Assembly: GCA_937926975.1 (NCBI GenBank) | Contig: CALBCJ010000001.1 | Location: 28,581 to 92,580, forward strand | DNA length: 64,000 nucleotides | Origin: an uncultured Propionibacteriaceae bacterium | GTDB lineage: Bacteria; Actinomycetota; Actinomycetes; Propionibacteriales; Propionibacteriaceae | Direction: 5' to 3' | Shown here: in pieces, positions 62,128-64,000 of the stretch | Numbering within the stretch: position 1 is the stretch's first letter | Layout of the letters: every line of letters starts with the position of its first letter | Translations under genes and position numbers: made by a program | The notes under the pieces: model-generated | Seen by the model: only the letters and a program-made list of their open reading frames with translations | What the model was told of the DNA's origin: nothing | Databases searched by the model: none

Positions 62128-62981
62128 GCACTATCTCCTGTGGTGGCAGGGGTTTCGAGGACTCCACGGGTGCCGTGGGCGCGCAGGTCGGCCTGCGCAG
62201 CGGCCTCAGCGGCGCGGTACTCGTGCCGGAAGCCGGGGTGGTACAGGTGGCTGCGGGTACTGATCGGCCCCTCGGCCAGCGCCGGGCCGACCAGGACCAC
62301 GGTGTGCTTCCAGAGCTTGTGCTCGTGCATCGTGGCGGACAGGTCCCGCAGCTCACAGCGCAGCATCAGCTCGTCGGGCCAGCTCACCTGGTAGCCGATG
62401 ATGCACGGCGTCTCGGGCGGGTAGCCCTCCAGCAAGGCCTTGTGCAGCGCCTTGTGGCGGGCTGCGGAGAGGTAGACGGCCATCGTGGCGCCGTGGGCGG
62501 CGAAGGAGGCGATCGTCTCCCCAGGCGGCATCGGGGTCCGGCCGCCCTCCAGCCGGGTCAGCACCAGCGACTGGGAGACCTCCGGGACGGTGATCTCGAC
62601 GTCCATCCGGGCCGCGGCAGCCGAGAACGCCGAGATCCCGGGGACCGACTCGTACGCGATCCCGACCTTGCGGCACAGGTCGCGCTGCTCGGCGGTGGCG
62701 CCGTAGATGGACGGGTCGCCGGTGTGGACCCGGGCCACCAGCAGCCCCTCGTCGCGGGCCCGTACGTAGAGCGGCTCCAGCTCCTCCAGCGGCAGCGAGG
62801 CTGAGTCGACGAGCTCGGCAGTCGGCAAGTGGTCAGCGACGATGTCCGGGTGCACCAGGCTGGATGCCCAGATGATGATGTCGGCGGCGGCGATCGTCCG
62901 GGCCCCGCGGACGCTGATCAGGTCGGCCGCGCCGGGCCCGGCGCCGACGAAGACGACCTTTCCCTTCGGCTGGTCTGACAT
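62124..62981 (-). CDS. cbiF: Cobalt-precorrin-4 C11-methyltransferase
   Basis: 285 residues, CbiF/CobM. GKVVFVGAGPGAADLISVRG, ASSLVHPDIV, HTGDPSIYGA and VPGISAFSAAAA mark the family. It methylates C11 in the anaerobic pathway. ATG at 62981 overlaps the cbiL stop (TGATG). Second gene of the cbiL operon. Confidence 0.95.
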   Translation of the reverse strand: MSDQPKGKVVFVGAGPGAADLISVRGARTIAAADIIIWASSLVHPDIVADHLPTAELVDSASLPLEELEPLYVRARDEGLLVARVHTGDPSIYGATAEQRDLCRKVGIAYESVPGISAFSAAAARMDVEITVPEVSQSLVLTRLEGGRTPMPPGETIASFAAHGATMAVYLSAARHKALHKALLEGYPPETPCIIGYQVSWPDELMLRCELRDLSATMHEHKLWKHTVVLVGPALAEGPISTRSHLYHPGFRHEYRAAEAAAQADLRAHGTRGVLETPATTGDSA

Positions 62982-63763
62982 CACAGGCTCCCTCCGGTGG
63001 TGGTGCGGCGCGGTGTGCTGAGCACCGCCGAGAAGTACGGGGCGGTCGCATCGGCGGCGACCTGGTCGGGGCGCGCCAGCTGCTCGCTGGGCAGGGACAC
63101 GTCGGTGCCGACGACCGCCTGCCGGTGGTGGTCGCGCAGCTCGGCGAGGATCTGCGGCAGGGTCCGTCCGGCCTTGTAGATGGTGACTGAGTCGGCCACG
63201 TCGAGGACCTGGCGGAGCTTCTCCTCACCGACCGTGGCCGGCACCAGGGCGAGGACCTCGCGGCCCTCGACCAGCGGTGTGGTCGAGGCGGCGGCCAGGG
63301 CCTGCATCGCGGTGATCCCGGGGACCAGCTCGACCCTCACCCCGGGCAGCTGCTGGGTGACATAGCCGCGCAGGTAGCTGAAGGTGGAGTACACGGCCGG
63401 GTCACCGACGGTGGCCAGGGCGACGCTGGTCGCGCCGCGCGCGAAGGCGGCGAGTGCCGCGTCGGCCGAGGCCTGCCATGACGACAGCCGCTTGGTGCTC
63501 AGCCCGCGGCGCTGCTGCATCGAGAACGGCACCCGCTCCACCTTCGCTACCGCCTCCGGACAAGCGGCGGCGATGATCTGCTCGGCCCGGCCCGGCCCGT
63601 CGCCGGAGGCCTCGGTAGCCGGCACCAGCACCGCGTCGGCCTCGCGCAGCTCCCGTACGGCTCTGAGCGTGAGGAGCTCGGGGTCACCGGGCCCGACACC
63701 GATGCCGATCAGTCGTCTGGCTGGGGGTGGCGCGACAGCGCGCGGATGGTACTCAGTGCTCAT
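62981..63763 (-). CDS. cbiL: Cobalt-precorrin-2 C20-methyltransferase
   Basis: 260 residues, CbiL/CobI. LIGIGVGPGDPELLTLRAV at the N-terminus, ALATVGDPAVYSTFSYL and VPGITAMQALAA in the middle, YKAGRTLPQI near 185. First gene of an operon with cbiF, cbiEGH and cbiX-cysG, all overlapping. A cobalamin riboswitch lies 33 bases upstream of the ATG. Confidence 0.95.
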   Translation of the reverse strand: MSTEYHPRAVAPPPARRLIGIGVGPGDPELLTLRAVRELREADAVLVPATEASGDGPGRAEQIIAAACPEAVAKVERVPFSMQQRRGLSTKRLSSWQASADAALAAFARGATSVALATVGDPAVYSTFSYLRGYVTQQLPGVRVELVPGITAMQALAAASTTPLVEGREVLALVPATVGEEKLRQVLDVADSVTIYKAGRTLPQILAELRDHHRQAVVGTDVSLPSEQLARPDQVAADATAPYFSAVLSTPRRTTTGGSL

Positions 63764-63795
63764 CTGGAGTCCTCAGGTCTCTCGCCCGATCAGTG

Positions 63796-63897
63796 CTCGG
63801 CGTCCGGTTGAGTATCTGGCTGCCCCCGGCGGGGATCACAGTGGCGGGACCGCTCCGGACTTGCACCGGATTCCTCAGCTCCGTACGCGAGCCCGAG
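63796..63897 (-). promoter_or_regulatory. Cobalamin riboswitch upstream of cbiL operon
   Basis: Minus strand: GAGGAATCCGGTGCAAGTCC, GGAGCGGTCCCGCCACTGTG and GGGGGCAGCCAGATACTC, with a short outer stem CTCGG/CCGAG. Core spacing matches the copy upstream of cobT. It probably regulates the cbiL-cbiF-cbiEGH-cbiX operon. Confidence 0.88.
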
Positions 63898-63914
63898 TCT
63901 CTCACATGCGAGCT

Positions 63915-63978
63915 GTGCTTGATCGCCGCGGCCTCCGCCGCGGCTCGTGCTTGATCGCCGCCGCCTTCGCGGCGGCTG
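63915..63978. repeat. Two tandem 32-bp hairpin units
   Basis: Direct repeat of GTGCTTGATCGCCGC at 63915 and 63947, exactly 32 bases apart. In both copies the rest forms a hairpin (GCCGCGG-CCTC-CGCCGCGGC; GCCGCCG-CCTT-CGCGGCGGC). The arms differ between copies but pairing is kept, as in REP-type elements or tandem terminators. The window ends 22 bases further on. Confidence 0.65.
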
Positions 63979-64000
63979 GCCGGCTCGCTATAACCCCCGG

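Noticed and set aside
1..64000. CRISPR arrays and rRNA genes
   Set aside because: No regularly spaced 25-40-base repeats with unique spacers and no rRNA sequence were seen; the repeats present are directly adjacent tandem units.

Overview
The window is very GC-rich chromosomal DNA with the codon habits of an actinobacterium. Its cobalamin genes occur as a CbiE-CbiG-CbiH triple fusion, a CbiX-CysG-type fusion and a CobB-CobD fusion. This architecture, together with an anaerobic (early cobalt insertion) B12 pathway under several cobalamin riboswitches, points to the Propionibacteriaceae. That placement is an inference from gene content; no 16S gene is present.

Layout. (1) 0-8.5 kb, housekeeping: a partial alanine racemase, a lipoprotein, a HAD phosphatase, a four-gene siderophore ABC importer behind a DtxR/IdeR-type iron box, acylphosphatase, a zinc-ribbon repeat protein, a HAAS-type membrane protein and a metallophosphoesterase. 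(2) 9.0-23.2 kb, a tightly overlapping operon for an actinobacterial type IV (conjugative) secretion apparatus: ParA-like ATPase, three-domain cell-wall hydrolase, VirB6/TrbL-like channel, SCO6880-like protein, VirB4-like and VirD4-like ATPases, then small accessory proteins including a GAP1-like protein. No relaxase, integrase or origin of transfer was recognised. (3) 23.3-26.7 kb, lower-GC accessory DNA on the minus strand: a Shedu (SduA-like) nuclease, a Cys-rich partner broken by a frameshift, a 53-residue Cys-rich protein and a DUF4143 ATPase. A tRNA-Ala(CGC) follows. (4) 27.0-32.8 kb, a type VII (WXG100/ESX) effector neighbourhood: YbaB-like and EspC-like small proteins, a WXG-lipase effector, a CpnT-N-like stub, and an orphan HNH toxin tip with its probable immunity gene. 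(5) 32.9-39.6 kb: rhomboid protease, secreted parallel beta-helix protein, PaiB-like regulator, ornithine carbamoyltransferase, low-molecular-weight phosphatase and a frameshifted membrane gene. (6) 39.7-63.9 kb, cobalamin biosynthesis and cobalt uptake, interrupted at 54.6-58.4 kb by a Dcm-Vsr plus AAA-ATPase/PIN-like cassette.

How the B12 genes work together. CbiMNQO imports cobalt. CobA makes precorrin-2, CbiX (fused to a precorrin-2 dehydrogenase domain) inserts cobalt, and CbiL, CbiH, CbiF, CbiG, CbiD, CobK, CbiE, CbiT and CbiC carry out ring contraction and methylation. The CobB domain amidates cobyrinate, CobO adenosylates, the fused CobD domain supplies aminopropanol phosphate, and CobU, CobT and CobS assemble the nucleotide loop. 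CbiP/CobQ and CbiB are not in the window. Four minus-strand cobalamin riboswitches precede cobT-cobU-cobS, cobO-cobBD-cobA, cbiMNQO and cbiL-cbiF-cbiEGH-cbiX, so most of the regulon appears under coenzyme B12 feedback.

The most promising leads for something undescribed are the AAA-ATPase/PIN pair beside Dcm-Vsr, the GAP1-like and duplicated helical proteins at the end of the conjugation operon, and the Shedu-linked Cys-rich genes.
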